Source: Saccharothrix sp. NRRL B-16348
Lineage (GTDB): Bacteria > Actinomycetota > Actinomycetes > Mycobacteriales > Pseudonocardiaceae
DNA length: 64,000 nt
NCBI RefSeq assembly: GCF_001280085.1
Contig: NZ_LGED01000209.1
Location: 1 to 64,000, forward strand
Direction of reading: 5' to 3'
Part shown: positions 1 to 8,687 of the stretch, piece after piece
Numbering within the stretch: position 1 is the stretch's first letter
Layout of the letters: each line of letters opens with the position of its first letter
Made by a program: the position numbers and the translations under genes
Notes under the pieces: generated by a model
Databases searched by the model: none
Told to the model about the DNA's origin: nothing
What the model saw: only the letters and a program-made list of their open reading frames with translations

Positions 1-129
1 AAACTCCTCACCGACAGCGGTTGATCATCCGTGTTGCAACGACCACTGGAATCCACCCTGCCTGGAGTGCCCGTAAGGGCCCCATGTCAAATCGAGCCGA
101 ACTCAACCACCGAGCCGCGACTGGACCGA

Positions 130-172
130 CCAACCCCAAACCCGACCACCAACCCGACCACCAAACCCAACC
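130..172 (-). other. G-rich tract directly 3' of the subtilase gene
   Basis: On the minus strand the stop codon of the subtilase is followed at once by a run of GG, GGG and GGGG tracts separated by short T-rich loops, about ten G-tracts in 43 bases. This could fold as a G-quadruplex in the transcript or act as a pause or termination signal. No classical hairpin was found in bases 1-172, and no gene was seen there. The folding is an inference from the G-tract spacing only. Confidence 0.35.
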
Positions 173-1753
173 TCAGAACGCGATACCCCACCCATCGATC
201 TTGCCGGTGTCATACGTGTACACGTCCTTCACCCGCAACTTCCACGTCCCGTTCTTCTCCTCCGCCGACGCGTCCACCTTGAACGTCTCGTGGATACCGT
301 CCGCCGAACTCTCCCCACCGGCCTTCCGCAGCACGAACACCGCACCGCTCGGAGCGACCAGCTCCACCGCCAGATCCGCGGTGTACGGGTGCACGACGTC
401 CACCTTCACCGACGTCGCCGCCGTGCCACGACCGTCGCATTCGGACAGCACGATCTCCGACGTGACCGCGTCACCGGCGTCCGGGATCGCGACGTCATCG
501 GTGTTGGCTCCCTCGCACGCCGGCGGGTTCGGGTCGTCGCCGCCGATGAACGCCGTGTACAGCAGCTTGTTCGGCGTACCCGGCCCGGAGTTCTTCACCA
601 CCCCGTCCGTCGCGTTGTCGATCAACGCCTTCGCCACCTCCGCCGGCGTGGCCGCGGCGCCGGCCGGGTTCGCGCCCAGGTACAACGCCGCCGCCCCCGC
701 CACGTGCGGTGACGCCATGGACGTGCCGCTGATCGTGCGCTCACCACCGTTGTTCCACGTCGACGTGATGTTGGTGCCGGGCGCGAAGATGTCGGTGCAG
801 CGGCCGAAGTTGGAGAAGGACGACCGGGTGTCCGTGTTGTCCGTCGCGTTCGTCGTGATCGCCTCGGGGGCACGCGCCGGCGAGGTGTTGCACGCGTCGC
901 GGTTGTCGTTGCCCGAGGCCACGACGACGGTGACGCCGGCCGCGACCAGCTTCTTCACCGCGTCGTCCACCGACGTGCTGCGCGGACCGCCGAGGCTCAT
1001 GTTGGCCACCGCCTGCTTGGCCGCTTGTTGCGCCACCCAGTCCAGGCCGGCGATGATCTGCGACCACTGTCCGGAACCTCGGCAGTCGAGCACCCGCACG
1101 CCGACCAGCTTCACGGCCTTGGCCACGCCGTACGTGGTCGAGCCGATGGTGCCCGCGACGTGCGTGCCGTGACCGTGGCAGTCCTGCGCCTCCGCGTCGT
1201 CGTCGATGAAGTCGTGCCCGTCGACGGCCCGGCCGCCGAAGTCGGCGTGCGCCTTGTGGATCCCGGTGTCGACCACGTACGCGGTCGCGCCCGATCCGGT
1301 GCTGTTGTACGTGTACTTCCGGTCCAGCGGCAGGTTCTTCTGGTCCACCCGGTCCAGGCCCCAGGTCGGGTTGTCCTGGGTGTCGGTGGCGTGCGCGATG
1401 CCGTCCTGCTCGACGTACTCGACCGCCGGGTCGGCGGCCAGCCTCCGCGCCTGCGCCTCGTTCATCGCGGCCGCGAAGCCGCGCAACGCGGCGGTGTAGG
1501 TCAGTTTGACCTCGCCGCCGTACGTGCCGACCAGTGCCTGTGCCACGGCGGGCGTCTGCTGCACGCTGACCGCGGTCTCGCGCAGCGCGACGATGTAGCT
1601 GTCCTTCACCGCGCCGGGCTGGTCCGCGCCGAGGATGTCGCCCTCGCCTTGCCTCCCGACGGCGTAACCAGAACCGGCTCCGGCCAACAGCAAGGCCGAC
1701 GTCGTCAGGGTTGCGGTGACGACCCGTCGCCGGGTCGAGCGATCGTGTCGCAT
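173..1753 (-). CDS. Secreted subtilisin-like serine protease (S8) with C-terminal P-domain
   Basis: Predicted 526-residue exoprotease. The order is: arginine-rich signal peptide with hydrophobic core (1-33), inhibitor I9-type propeptide (about 52-121) that would be removed on maturation, S8 catalytic domain with Asp162 (VVDTG), His195 (HGHGTH) and Ser345 (GTSMASP), then a proprotein-convertase P-domain (about 415-526). This architecture is known for secreted peptidases of actinomycetes. The ATG at 1753 is chosen over an upstream in-frame start because GGAG lies about nine bases before it and the signal peptide then starts correctly. It is transcribed alone. The natural substrate cannot be read from sequence. 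Confidence 0.95.
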   Translation of the reverse strand: MRHDRSTRRRVVTATLTTSALLLAGAGSGYAVGRQGEGDILGADQPGAVKDSYIVALRETAVSVQQTPAVAQALVGTYGGEVKLTYTAALRGFAAAMNEAQARRLAADPAVEYVEQDGIAHATDTQDNPTWGLDRVDQKNLPLDRKYTYNSTGSGATAYVVDTGIHKAHADFGGRAVDGHDFIDDDAEAQDCHGHGTHVAGTIGSTTYGVAKAVKLVGVRVLDCRGSGQWSQIIAGLDWVAQQAAKQAVANMSLGGPRSTSVDDAVKKLVAAGVTVVVASGNDNRDACNTSPARAPEAITTNATDNTDTRSSFSNFGRCTDIFAPGTNITSTWNNGGERTISGTSMASPHVAGAAALYLGANPAGAAATPAEVAKALIDNATDGVVKNSGPGTPNKLLYTAFIGGDDPNPPACEGANTDDVAIPDAGDAVTSEIVLSECDGRGTAATSVKVDVVHPYTADLAVELVAPSGAVFVLRKAGGESSADGIHETFKVDASAEEKNGTWKLRVKDVYTYDTGKIDGWGIAF

Positions 1754-1945
1754 CGGTCGTTCTCCGTTCCACTCGGCCGCCCGGCAATCGGTTGAAGACT
1801 GGCGGCCACGTGGAACCACCCTCCGGTGACGACGGACGTCTGCGGTCCGGATAGCGGGTGCGTAGGGCTACGCGAACTCATCGGGCGGTGGCCTCCGGAC
1901 CTCGACCGGCTCGTCACGACCTCGACTACCCGGCCCAGTACGCGA

Positions 1946-2584
1946 TCATGCGTCCGGAGCAGTCACCGGATCGGGCGATCGGCCGCGTCGACTGCCCCGA
2001 TAGGCCCTCTCCCGCGCCCTGGCGAGAACGGCCGGCGCCAGGTCGAGGCCCGCCGGGCGGTTCAGGACCGGGTCGAGCGCGGGCAGGTCGCGGTCGACGT
2101 CCAGCGGTCGGACGACGAGCCTGCCGACCGGTCGCCACGGCGCGCCGATCTCCAGCGTGAACCCCAGTTCCGCCGGCAGGCAGGCCAACGCCGCCGAGCA
2201 CAGCCGACGGGAATCGGGGACGGCGGCCAGCCACACCAACCGGTCGCGCCAGCGGAACGGGGTGATGCTGCCGTACCGGGAGCTGGTCCACGTCCGCGCG
2301 GGTCTCGGCAGCACTCGGGCCGCACAGGTGGACAGCAGCACGTCCCAGGGACCGGGCAGCCTGAACGCCAACCCGAGCACGTCGGGCAGCCCGCCCGGTG
2401 TGCCCGCGCCCTTCGACAGCCGACCGGACACCTCCGTCACGCCGACCGGCAGCGGCAGCCCGGGGTCGAACGTCGCGGTCACCGTGCCGTCGAACCACCG
2501 GCCGCGCGGGTGGAACGCCTTGGCGTCCCGCGCGCCTGCCAGCACGCGGAAGGCGGGTTCCACGAGGTCAGGCGCTACGCGCAT
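1946..2584 (-). CDS. Conserved hypothetical, catalase-fold-like
   Basis: A 212-residue soluble protein with no signal peptide or membrane segment. Its first half (AFHPRGRWFDG, then GRLSKGAG and DVLGLAFRLP) vaguely resembles the N-terminal strand region of catalase-superfamily proteins that actinomycete genomes often label phosphodiesterase. I do not see the catalase heme ligands, so no activity is assigned. The ATG at 2584 lies inside the end of the DUF4383 gene (17-base overlap), which implies translational coupling as the last gene of the Ppx-STAS-DUF4383 operon. The C-terminal 20 residues are basic and low in complexity. Confidence 0.7.
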   Translation of the reverse strand: MRVAPDLVEPAFRVLAGARDAKAFHPRGRWFDGTVTATFDPGLPLPVGVTEVSGRLSKGAGTPGGLPDVLGLAFRLPGPWDVLLSTCAARVLPRPARTWTSSRYGSITPFRWRDRLVWLAAVPDSRRLCSAALACLPAELGFTLEIGAPWRPVGRLVVRPLDVDRDLPALDPVLNRPAGLDLAPAVLARARERAYRGSRRGRSPDPVTAPDA

Positions 2585-3008
2585 GCGGATTGCCCTTGAG
2601 CGCCAAGCCCAACGCCACCATCCCGAGGCCGAGACCGAGGTGCAGCCAGTCGTCGGCGGCGTTGACCGGCACGAAGTTCGCCGCGCCCGCCTTGTCCACG
2701 ATCAGCCCGTACAGCCACAGCACCAGGTACACCGCTCCGCCGCCGATCAGGAACGCCCGCGCGGCCGACGCGGTCCGCGCCATCGCCAGGCCCAGCGCGC
2801 CGAACAGCAGGTGCACCAGGTTGTGCAGCACGGACACGTGGAACACGCCGATCAGATGCGCGCCGGACTCGGGGCCCGCGAACGTGATCCGGTCGAGGTG
2901 CGTGGTGATCCCGGGCACGAACCCGAGCACGCCGACGACCAGGAACACGACCGCGACCGCCATCGCCGCCGCACGGACCGGGTGCGGCAACCGCGTGGTC
3001 GCACTCAT
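2568..3008 (-). CDS. DUF4383 four-helix membrane protein
   Basis: A 146-residue integral membrane protein with four predicted helices (about 12-35, 50-75, 85-108 and 118-138) and a conserved pattern of GHLIG/HNLVH-like helix starts (here HNLVHLLFG and DWLHLGLG) typical of DUF4383. The function of the family is not known. ATG at 3008 follows a strong ribosome binding site (GAGGTGATCC). The gene starts six bases after the STAS stop and overlaps the next gene, so it is in the middle of a four-gene operon. Confidence 0.9.
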   Translation of the reverse strand: MSATTRLPHPVRAAAMAVAVVFLVVGVLGFVPGITTHLDRITFAGPESGAHLIGVFHVSVLHNLVHLLFGALGLAMARTASAARAFLIGGGAVYLVLWLYGLIVDKAGAANFVPVNAADDWLHLGLGLGMVALGLALKGNPHARSA

Positions 3009-3014
3009 AGCGGA

Positions 3015-3671
3015 TCACCTCGCCTGTGACGGTGGCTCCCGCTCGACTACCCCGCGATCACCGCTCGAAACGGCACGCGACACCCTCCGACGACGACCGT
3101 CCGCCGGATCACCGCCCGCACCGTCACCCGCCGAACCATCACTCACCGCACCAGCACCCACCACCCCATCACCGATCACCGCATCACCGACCGCACGACC
3201 ACCCACGGGCCGCCCACTCACCGCACCACCCACCGCACCACCCACCGGCCGCCCACTCGCCGCACCACCCACCGGCCGCCCGCTCGCCGCACCACGCTCC
3301 TCCCCACTCGCCGCCACCACCTCACTCGCCGCCACCCGCCCGCTCGCCGCCGACGCCACATCGGGGTAGCGCGGGAACAACCGGTCCAGGTCCGTGCGCT
3401 CGAACACCCGCCGCACGTGCGGCGGCACGGCGGCCAGCCGCAGCCAACCGCCCGCCCGCTGAGCCCTCGCCCTGGTGCGGACCAGCGCGCTCATCGCCTG
3501 GGCGCCGCAGAACGCCACCCCCGACATGTCGAGCACGATCCGGTCACGTCCCTCGCTCACCAGGCGATCCATCCGATCCAGCACCCGGCGCGCGCCCGCC
3601 AGGTCCAACTCCCCGGTCGCCACGACCACCGCGCACCCCGTCCGGTGGGCCTCGACCGACAGCGCCAGCAT
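3015..3671 (-). CDS. STAS-domain protein with low-complexity Gly/Val/Ala tail
   Basis: A 218-residue protein. Residues 1-100 form a STAS domain of the anti-sigma-factor antagonist type, which normally binds an anti-sigma kinase. The loop that in SpoIIAA-like proteins carries the phosphorylated Ser (usually DSSG) reads FCGAQAMSAL, so the canonical phospho-acceptor is absent. Residues about 110-195 are a repeat-rich tail built from GRPVGGA-like units. The ATG at 3671 is preferred over an upstream in-frame start because AAGGGA lies just before it and the longer form would overlap the preceding Ppx gene. It is ten bases downstream of that gene and co-transcribed. Confidence 0.85.
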   Translation of the reverse strand: MLALSVEAHRTGCAVVVATGELDLAGARRVLDRMDRLVSEGRDRIVLDMSGVAFCGAQAMSALVRTRARAQRAGGWLRLAAVPPHVRRVFERTDLDRLFPRYPDVASAASGRVAASEVVAASGEERGAASGRPVGGAASGRPVGGAVGGAVSGRPVGGRAVGDAVIGDGVVGAGAVSDGSAGDGAGGDPADGRRRRVSRAVSSGDRGVVEREPPSQAR

Positions 3672-3681
3672 CCCGATCCCT

Positions 3682-4638
3682 TCACGCCACCCGGCAGTAC
3701 TCGTCGTCATCGCCAGCCCCGATCAGGCTGAGCAGCAACCCTTCCCTGGTCGACCAGGGGCATATCTCCACCTGCTCGTGCCCCGTGGCCACCATCAACG
3801 CCTCCGCCACCAAGGCACCCGCCAACGACTGCTCCGCCCGATGTCGCGAGATGCCCGGCAGCCGTGCGCGCCGGGGCACCGGCATCCGGGCCAGCCGGGG
3901 TATCCAGCCGCGCAGGTCGGCCAGGCGCAACGTGCGCGGCACGAACGGCCCCTCGTGCTGCGGACGTGCCCCGGCCAGCCGCGCCAACTGCTGGAACACC
4001 TTCGAGCACCCGACGGCCCGGTGCGCGGCGACGGCCGTGCCCTCCAGCGCGACCACCACCCGGTCGTGCACCAGCACCTGCTCCCGGGCCAGGCCTCGGT
4101 GGTCGCGCGGCGCGGTCCGGTTGAACTCGAGCCGTCGCGTCATCGTGCGGGCGCCGAACGGCAGCGAGAGCGTGAACGACGGCTCCACGTCATCCCCTGC
4201 CGCCAGCTCCACCGTGCCGCCGCCGACGTCCAGCACCAGCAGCGGGCCGACGCGCCAGCCGAACCAGTGCCGCGCGGCCCGGTAGGCCAGCCGCGCCTCC
4301 TCCTGGCCGGGCAGCACGCGCAGTTGGGTGCCGGTGCGGCGGGCGACCTCGGCGATGACCTGGTCGGCGTTGGGCGCGTCGCGGATGACGGAGGTGGCGA
4401 ACGGCACTACGGCGGAGACCCCGGCGCGTTCGGCGATCCGGTGCGCGCCTTGGACGGCGGTCACAACCTGTTCCACGCCCTCCGGGCGGAGTCGGTTGTC
4501 CCGGTCGAGCGCCCGGTCGAGCCGGAGCCGGGTCTTGTGCGCGAGGACGGGGTGCAGTGGTGAACCGGACACGACGACCAGGTGGGCGCTGAAGCAGCCG
4601 ACGTCGAGCACGCCGACCTGGCCAGGTCGTCCGGACAT
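3682..4638 (-). CDS. Ppx/GppA family phosphatase (exopolyphosphatase-like)
   Basis: A 318-residue actin-like ATPase-fold enzyme of the family that hydrolyses polyphosphate or pppGpp. The two phosphate-binding motifs are visible: VGVLDVGCFSAHL near residue 8 and VLDVGGGTVEL near residue 133, with PFATSVIRDA and LPGQEEARLAY between them, as in actinobacterial Ppx proteins of about 310 residues. The HD extension of E. coli Ppx is absent. It is the first gene of an operon continuing with STAS, DUF4383 and an unknown. The link between polyphosphate turnover and a STAS partner is suggestive of stress signalling but is inference. Confidence 0.92.
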   Translation of the reverse strand: MSGRPGQVGVLDVGCFSAHLVVVSGSPLHPVLAHKTRLRLDRALDRDNRLRPEGVEQVVTAVQGAHRIAERAGVSAVVPFATSVIRDAPNADQVIAEVARRTGTQLRVLPGQEEARLAYRAARHWFGWRVGPLLVLDVGGGTVELAAGDDVEPSFTLSLPFGARTMTRRLEFNRTAPRDHRGLAREQVLVHDRVVVALEGTAVAAHRAVGCSKVFQQLARLAGARPQHEGPFVPRTLRLADLRGWIPRLARMPVPRRARLPGISRHRAEQSLAGALVAEALMVATGHEQVEICPWSTREGLLLSLIGAGDDDEYCRVA

Positions 4639-4738
4639 ACGTCACCACCATCCAGGAGCGAGAGGTACAGAGAGGGGTGCCCAAAATCGCATCGGGTGAA
4701 ACCGGATTGGGTGATCCGACTGCGGGTAGTTCACGACC

Positions 4739-5536
4739 ATGACTGCTTCGGAGAGGCCGCTGGCGGTGGTGACCGGCGCGTCCAGCGGGATCGGGCTGGA
4801 ACTGGCGAAGGTGTTCGTCGAGCACGGGTTCGACCTGGTCGTGGCGGCGGAGAACGATGTGGTGCACGACGTGGCGCGCGCGTTGGCCGCCGGTGGGGCG
4901 CGGGTCGACCCGGTGCGGGCGGACCTGGCCACGTTCGAGGGCAACGAGGACCTGGTCGCGGTGGTCGAGGGTGTCGGGCGGCCGGTGGACGCGTTGGCCG
5001 TGAACGCCGGGGTCGGCGTCGGCGGGGACTTCGTCGACGACAGCGACCTGCGCACCCACCTGCGGGTGGTGGACCTCAACATCGGGTCGGCGGTGCACCT
5101 GGCGAAGCGGCTGGTGCCCGCGATGGTGGAACGCGGCACCGGCCGGGTGCTGTTCACGTCGTCGGTGGCGGCGACCGCGCCGGGGCCGTTCCACTCGGTG
5201 TACGCGGCGTCGAAGGCGTTCCTGGCGTCGTTCTCGCAGGCGTTGCGGGAGGAGCTGCGCGACAGCGGGGTGACGGTGACGGCGCTGATGCCGGGGCCGA
5301 CGGACACCGACTTCTTCCGCCGGGCCGGCATGACCGACACGAAGGTCGCGACCGGCCCGAAGGACGACCCGGCGGACGTCGCGCGGGCGGGGTTCAAGGC
5401 GCTGATGGACGGCGACGACCACGTGGTGGCCGGTTCGCTGCGGAACAAGGCGCAAGCGGCAGCGGGCCGCGTCCTGCCGGACCCAGTGAAGGCGCGGGCG
5501 ACGCGCTTGATGACCGAACCGGGCTCGGGTTCCTAG
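4739..5536 (+). CDS. SDR family NAD(P)-dependent oxidoreductase
   Basis: A 265-residue classical short-chain dehydrogenase. The cofactor motif TGASSGIG is at 13-20, NAGVGVGG at about 89, the catalytic Ser in TSSVAAT at about 139 and the YxxxK pair in YAASK at about 155-159. PGPTDTDF follows as in classical SDRs of unknown substrate. The start ATG at 4739 has no obvious ribosome binding site. The gene is divergent from ppx and convergent with the small acidic gene at 5596. Confidence 0.93.
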   Translation: MTASERPLAVVTGASSGIGLELAKVFVEHGFDLVVAAENDVVHDVARALAAGGARVDPVRADLATFEGNEDLVAVVEGVGRPVDALAVNAGVGVGGDFVDDSDLRTHLRVVDLNIGSAVHLAKRLVPAMVERGTGRVLFTSSVAATAPGPFHSVYAASKAFLASFSQALREELRDSGVTVTALMPGPTDTDFFRRAGMTDTKVATGPKDDPADVARAGFKALMDGDDHVVAGSLRNKAQAAAGRVLPDPVKARATRLMTEPGSGS

Positions 5537-5595
5537 CCTCGGATCCGCACTGGTCAAAGCCGCCGACCAGAGCCGCCGACCCCGAAACCCACGGG

Positions 5596-5844
5596 CTAGA
5601 ACTCCGGGATGTCCGGCACCCGCCTCTTCGACCTCGACCTCTCCCCAGACGCGTGCGCCGGTGCATGCGCCTGTCCCTGTCCCTCATCGCGATCACGCGT
5701 CGCACCCGGCTCCGGCGTCTCGTCCCCGATCAGCGACCGGTACTCGTCGACCTCCTGCGGGGTCGGGTCGATCGGCGCTTCCTCGGCGATCTCGTCCGGA
5801 TCGACCGGTTCCCGCGGCTCCGGTGGTTCCTGTGCTGCTGTCAT
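5596..5844 (-). CDS. Small acidic hypothetical protein
   Basis: An 82-residue, Glu/Asp/Pro-rich and probably disordered protein with a basic RSRSKRR cluster near the C-terminus. No family is recognised. Support for a real gene comes from the promoter-like sequence GTTC-N15-GGGTAA at 5854-5878 on the same strand, which leaves only about three bases between the likely transcription start and the ATG at 5844. The same layout is seen upstream of the small acidic gene at 14386. It could be a stress-regulon peptide, but this is inference. Confidence 0.6.
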   Translation of the reverse strand: MTAAQEPPEPREPVDPDEIAEEAPIDPTPQEVDEYRSLIGDETPEPGATRDRDEGQGQAHAPAHASGERSRSKRRVPDIPEF

Positions 5845-5853
5845 GACCGCTGG

Positions 5854-5878
5854 TTACCCAGTGTGCGGACGCTCGAAC
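5854..5878 (-). promoter_or_regulatory. Candidate SigB/SigF-type promoter, near-leaderless
   Basis: Minus strand GTTC (5878-5875), 15-base spacer, GGGTAA (5859-5854), close to the actinobacterial general-stress consensus GTTT-N15-17-GGGTAT. The predicted start point is within a few bases of the ATG at 5844. The last base of the -10 deviates from consensus. Confidence 0.35.
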
Positions 5879-5895
5879 GGGGTAACCGTGACGCC

Positions 5896-6267
5896 GTGAC
5901 CATCCACGCGAGACGAGACGTCCCCGCCCTGCCCGACCTGGTGTTCAACGCCGCCGCCGACCCCGCCCGCCTGGCCTCCTGGCTGCCCGACCCGTACCAG
6001 GTCGTCGGCCGCACGGACGACGTGCTGATCCTGCGCGCCAACGGCGAGCCGCACCAGGTCAGCCTCGCCGCCGACTACGACCAGCTGCTCCTGACGTGGG
6101 AACCACTGGCCGGGCACGGCTGCCGGGGCGAGCTGCGCGTGTCGCTGGCGGGCGTGGCGGGCAGCGTCGCCGAGCTGCAGGTCGACGACTGCCCCGACGA
6201 CCAGCTGCCGTCACGCCTGCTCGAAGCGCTCGCGAATGAGGTTGAGCAGAACCTCACCGCCGGCTGA
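5896..6267 (+). CDS. SRPBCC family (START-like) protein
   Basis: A 123-residue single-domain protein with the START/Bet v1-like pattern: an N-terminal beta strand ([17 protein letters not shown]), [11 protein letters not shown] helix and a long C-terminal helix ([17 protein letters not shown]). Such domains bind lipids or polyketides or serve as small cyclases, and nothing in the sequence fixes the ligand. The GTG at 5896 is chosen from the domain boundary, since upstream reading frame continues without homology. The GNAT gene follows within about ten bases, so they are probably co-transcribed. Confidence 0.8.
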   Translation: MTIHARRDVPALPDLVFNAAADPARLASWLPDPYQVVGRTDDVLILRANGEPHQVSLAADYDQLLLTWEPLAGHGCRGELRVSLAGVAGSVAELQVDDCPDDQLPSRLLEALANEVEQNLTAG

Positions 6268-6277
6268 TCATGCCCCG

Positions 6278-6784
6278 GTGGACTTCCGCACCGCCCGGCC
6301 GGACGAACTGCCGCTGCTGCCCCCGATCGAACGCGCTTCCGGTGAGCCGTTCCGCGAGTTCGGCATGCCCGAGATCGCCGACGACGACCCGATGCCGCTG
6401 AGCACCCTGGCCCACCTGCACGTCTGGGTGGCCGCCGACCCGCACCCGATCGCCTGGGCCGCGGTCGAGGAGGTGGACGGCGCGGCTCACGTCGAGCAGC
6501 TCTGCGTGCACCCCGACCACTCACGGCGCGGTATCGGGGCGGCGCTGCTCGATCACGTCGAGCGCTGGGCGGCGACGCGCGGGCTGGCCGCGTTGACCTT
6601 GACCACGTTCCGCGACATCCCGTGGAACGGCCCCTATTATCGACGACTCGGGTTCCACGACGTGGCGGACCTCACGCCGGGTCTGGCGGCCGTCGTCGCG
6701 GCCGAAACCGCACGTGGTCTTGACCCGGCGACACGCGTTTGCCTGCGCAGACCGCTCCGCAACGGTGTTCGGGCGCGATACTGA
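6278..6784 (+). CDS. GNAT family N-acetyltransferase
   Basis: A predicted cytosolic acetyltransferase of about 168 residues using acetyl-CoA. The diagnostic motif A is [25 protein letters not shown] (given here as two parts: [12 protein letters not shown] and IGAALLDHV) at about residues 75-98, followed by YYRRLGF (motif B) near 125. The GTG at 6278 is placed where the domain begins ([12 protein letters not shown]). A longer start at ATG 6236 would overlap the preceding gene by 32 bases and cannot be excluded. The acceptor substrate is unknown. Confidence 0.9.
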   Translation: MDFRTARPDELPLLPPIERASGEPFREFGMPEIADDDPMPLSTLAHLHVWVAADPHPIAWAAVEEVDGAAHVEQLCVHPDHSRRGIGAALLDHVERWAATRGLAALTLTTFRDIPWNGPYYRRLGFHDVADLTPGLAAVVAAETARGLDPATRVCLRRPLRNGVRARY

Positions 6785-6827
6785 ACGGGCAGACCTCCCG
6801 CCAGCAACCGTTCGGAGGGTTCCCCCG

Positions 6828-7748
6828 GTGGTCGACTTCGTGCACGAGGCACTGCTCTACCGCGACGACGAGGACTACCTCGCGGGAACAGTGCCGTTCG
6901 TGCGCGACGGCCTCGCCGCCGGTGAGCCGGTGCTGGTCGCCGTGCCGCAGTACGGCATCGACCTCCTGCGGCGCGCGCTGGGCCGGCAGGCGGAGCAGGT
7001 CGAGTTCCTGGACATGAGACGCGCCGGGCGCAACCCGGGCCGGATCATCCCCGGCGTGCTGGCGGCGTTCACCGACAACAACTCCACCTCCACGGGTCGG
7101 GTGCGGATCGTCGGCGAGCCGATCTGGCCGGACCGCACGGAACTCGAGTACCCGGCCTGCGTGCAGCACGAGGCGCTGATCAACACCGCGTTCGAGGACC
7201 GGCCCGCCTGGATCCTGTGCCCGTACGACACGACGAACCTCTCGCCGGAGGCGGTGCGCGACGCCGAGACCACCCACCCGATCGTGGTCGAGGGGCAGCG
7301 GCGCAGGACCAGCGTCGGCTACCGCGAGCCGTTCCTGATCGCCGAGGAGTTCAACCGACCGCTGCCGACGCCCCCGCCGGACGCGGTGACCCGCCGGTTC
7401 GACCTGGACGCCCTGGGCGTCACCCGGCGGCTGGTGGCCGCGTTCGCCGTGGACACGGGCCTGACCGCCGACCAGGTGGAGGACCTGGTCCTCGCGGTGA
7501 ACGAGCTGACCACCAACAGCGTGGTGCACGGCGGCGGGTTCGGCACGCTGCTGCTGTGGCGCGAGGGCGGTGCCGTGGTGTGCGAGGTGCGTGACGCGGG
7601 CCGGATCGCGAGCCCCATGGTGGGCCGGCGCAACCCTGGCGCGAACGCACGCGGCGGCTACGGCGTGATGCTGGTGAACCTGCTCTGTGACCTGGTCCGC
7701 GTGCACACCCACGAAGCCGGCACCTCGATCCGCGTGTACATCGGCTGA
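6828..7748 (+). CDS. MEDS-domain / HATPase_c anti-sigma-type regulator
   Basis: A 306-residue two-domain signalling protein. Residues 1-165 match the MEDS (DcmR-like) sensory domain (HEALLYRDDEDYLAGTVPFVRDGLAAGEP is read in pieces: EALLYRDDEDYL and FVRDGLAAGEPVL). Residues 180-306 are a GHKL ATPase domain of the RsbW/anti-sigma type with the N box LAVNELTTNSVVHGG and the G box ANARGGYGVMLVNLL. No histidine phospho-acceptor domain is present, so it is more likely an anti-sigma or partner-switch kinase than a histidine kinase. GTG 6828 has GGAGG nine bases upstream. It could pair with the STAS protein at 3015, which is inference. Confidence 0.88.
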   Translation: MVDFVHEALLYRDDEDYLAGTVPFVRDGLAAGEPVLVAVPQYGIDLLRRALGRQAEQVEFLDMRRAGRNPGRIIPGVLAAFTDNNSTSTGRVRIVGEPIWPDRTELEYPACVQHEALINTAFEDRPAWILCPYDTTNLSPEAVRDAETTHPIVVEGQRRRTSVGYREPFLIAEEFNRPLPTPPPDAVTRRFDLDALGVTRRLVAAFAVDTGLTADQVEDLVLAVNELTTNSVVHGGGFGTLLLWREGGAVVCEVRDAGRIASPMVGRRNPGANARGGYGVMLVNLLCDLVRVHTHEAGTSIRVYIG

Positions 7749-7935
7749 CCCCCTCGCCGCCACCGCACCTCGCCCGCCCACGTCCGCCCGACCCCACGCC
7801 GTCGGCGTCCCGAAGCGGTTCGCGTGTGTGCTTGCCCACCAACCGAACCCCGATGCCGGATTCGCCCTGGTCACGAATCGCCCTTCGCGCGAAAACGCCG
7901 CCGCCGCACACGCCCCGACCGGCAGAATCGGCCAC

Positions 7936-8676
7936 GTGACTCCCGCACTTCTGCTCGCCCACGGGGCCGGTGGCACGGTCCGCGCCAACTTCAGCCCGCT
8001 CATCCCGCGGCTGTCGCGCAAGCGCAAGGTGCACGCGGTGGACTTCCCGGGCTCCGGGACCACCCCCCGCGTGCCCGGCCCCCTCGACCTGGACGACCTC
8101 GCCGACCGGCTGGTGGCCGCCGCCGAAGGCGAGGAGCGGTTCGCGGTCGTCGGCTACTCGATGGGCTGCGCGGTCGCCGTGCGCGTGGCTCAGCGGCACC
8201 CCGAACGCGTGACGGCCCTGGTGCTCACCGCCGGGTTCGCCCGCATCGACGACGAGACCCGGGAACGGATGCGGGAGTGGCGTCGGCTGGTGGACGCCGA
8301 CCGCGCGGAGCTGGCCCGCTTCCTGCTCTCGATCGCGCTGGGCGAGCCGTTCCTGCGGCGGATGACCGCCGAGCAGACCGAGGGTTTCCTGGAGCTGATC
8401 GCGCTCACCATCCCGCCGGGCACGCCGGAGCACGTCGACCTGGTGCAGCGGATCGACCTGCGTGCCGAGCTGCCGTCGCTGACCGTGCCGACGCTGGTGA
8501 TCGGCACCAAGCACGACCGGCTGATCGCGCCCGGCACCACCCGTGAGCTGGCCGACCTGATCCCCGGCGCGCGGTGGGCGGAGCTGGACAGCGGCCACTC
8601 GCCCGCGGTGGAGGCGCCCGCCGAGTGGGTCCGGCTGATCGAGGAGTTCCTGGACTCCGTCCCCGTCCGCGGCTGA
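7936..8676 (+). CDS. Alpha/beta-fold hydrolase
   Basis: A 246-residue hydrolase. The oxyanion-hole motif is LLAHGAGG at 6-13, the nucleophile elbow is GYSMGCAV (Ser near residue 75), the acid is in VIGTKHDRLIAPG near 192 and the catalytic His is in ELDSGHSPAVE near 218. The substrate cannot be deduced. GTG at 7936 is chosen because the fold starts there; the ribosome binding site is weak. Bases 7749-7935 upstream hold no recognised gene. The NACHT gene begins 11 bases after the stop. Confidence 0.88.
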   Translation: MTPALLLAHGAGGTVRANFSPLIPRLSRKRKVHAVDFPGSGTTPRVPGPLDLDDLADRLVAAAEGEERFAVVGYSMGCAVAVRVAQRHPERVTALVLTAGFARIDDETRERMREWRRLVDADRAELARFLLSIALGEPFLRRMTAEQTEGFLELIALTIPPGTPEHVDLVQRIDLRAELPSLTVPTLVIGTKHDRLIAPGTTRELADLIPGARWAELDSGHSPAVEAPAEWVRLIEEFLDSVPVRG

Positions 8677-8687
8677 GCGCCGCCCGC

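Noticed and set aside
21..1172. Long plus-strand open frame antisense to the subtilase gene
   Set aside because: It mirrors a well-supported protease on the other strand; composition is that of a GC-rich shadow frame and no domain is seen.
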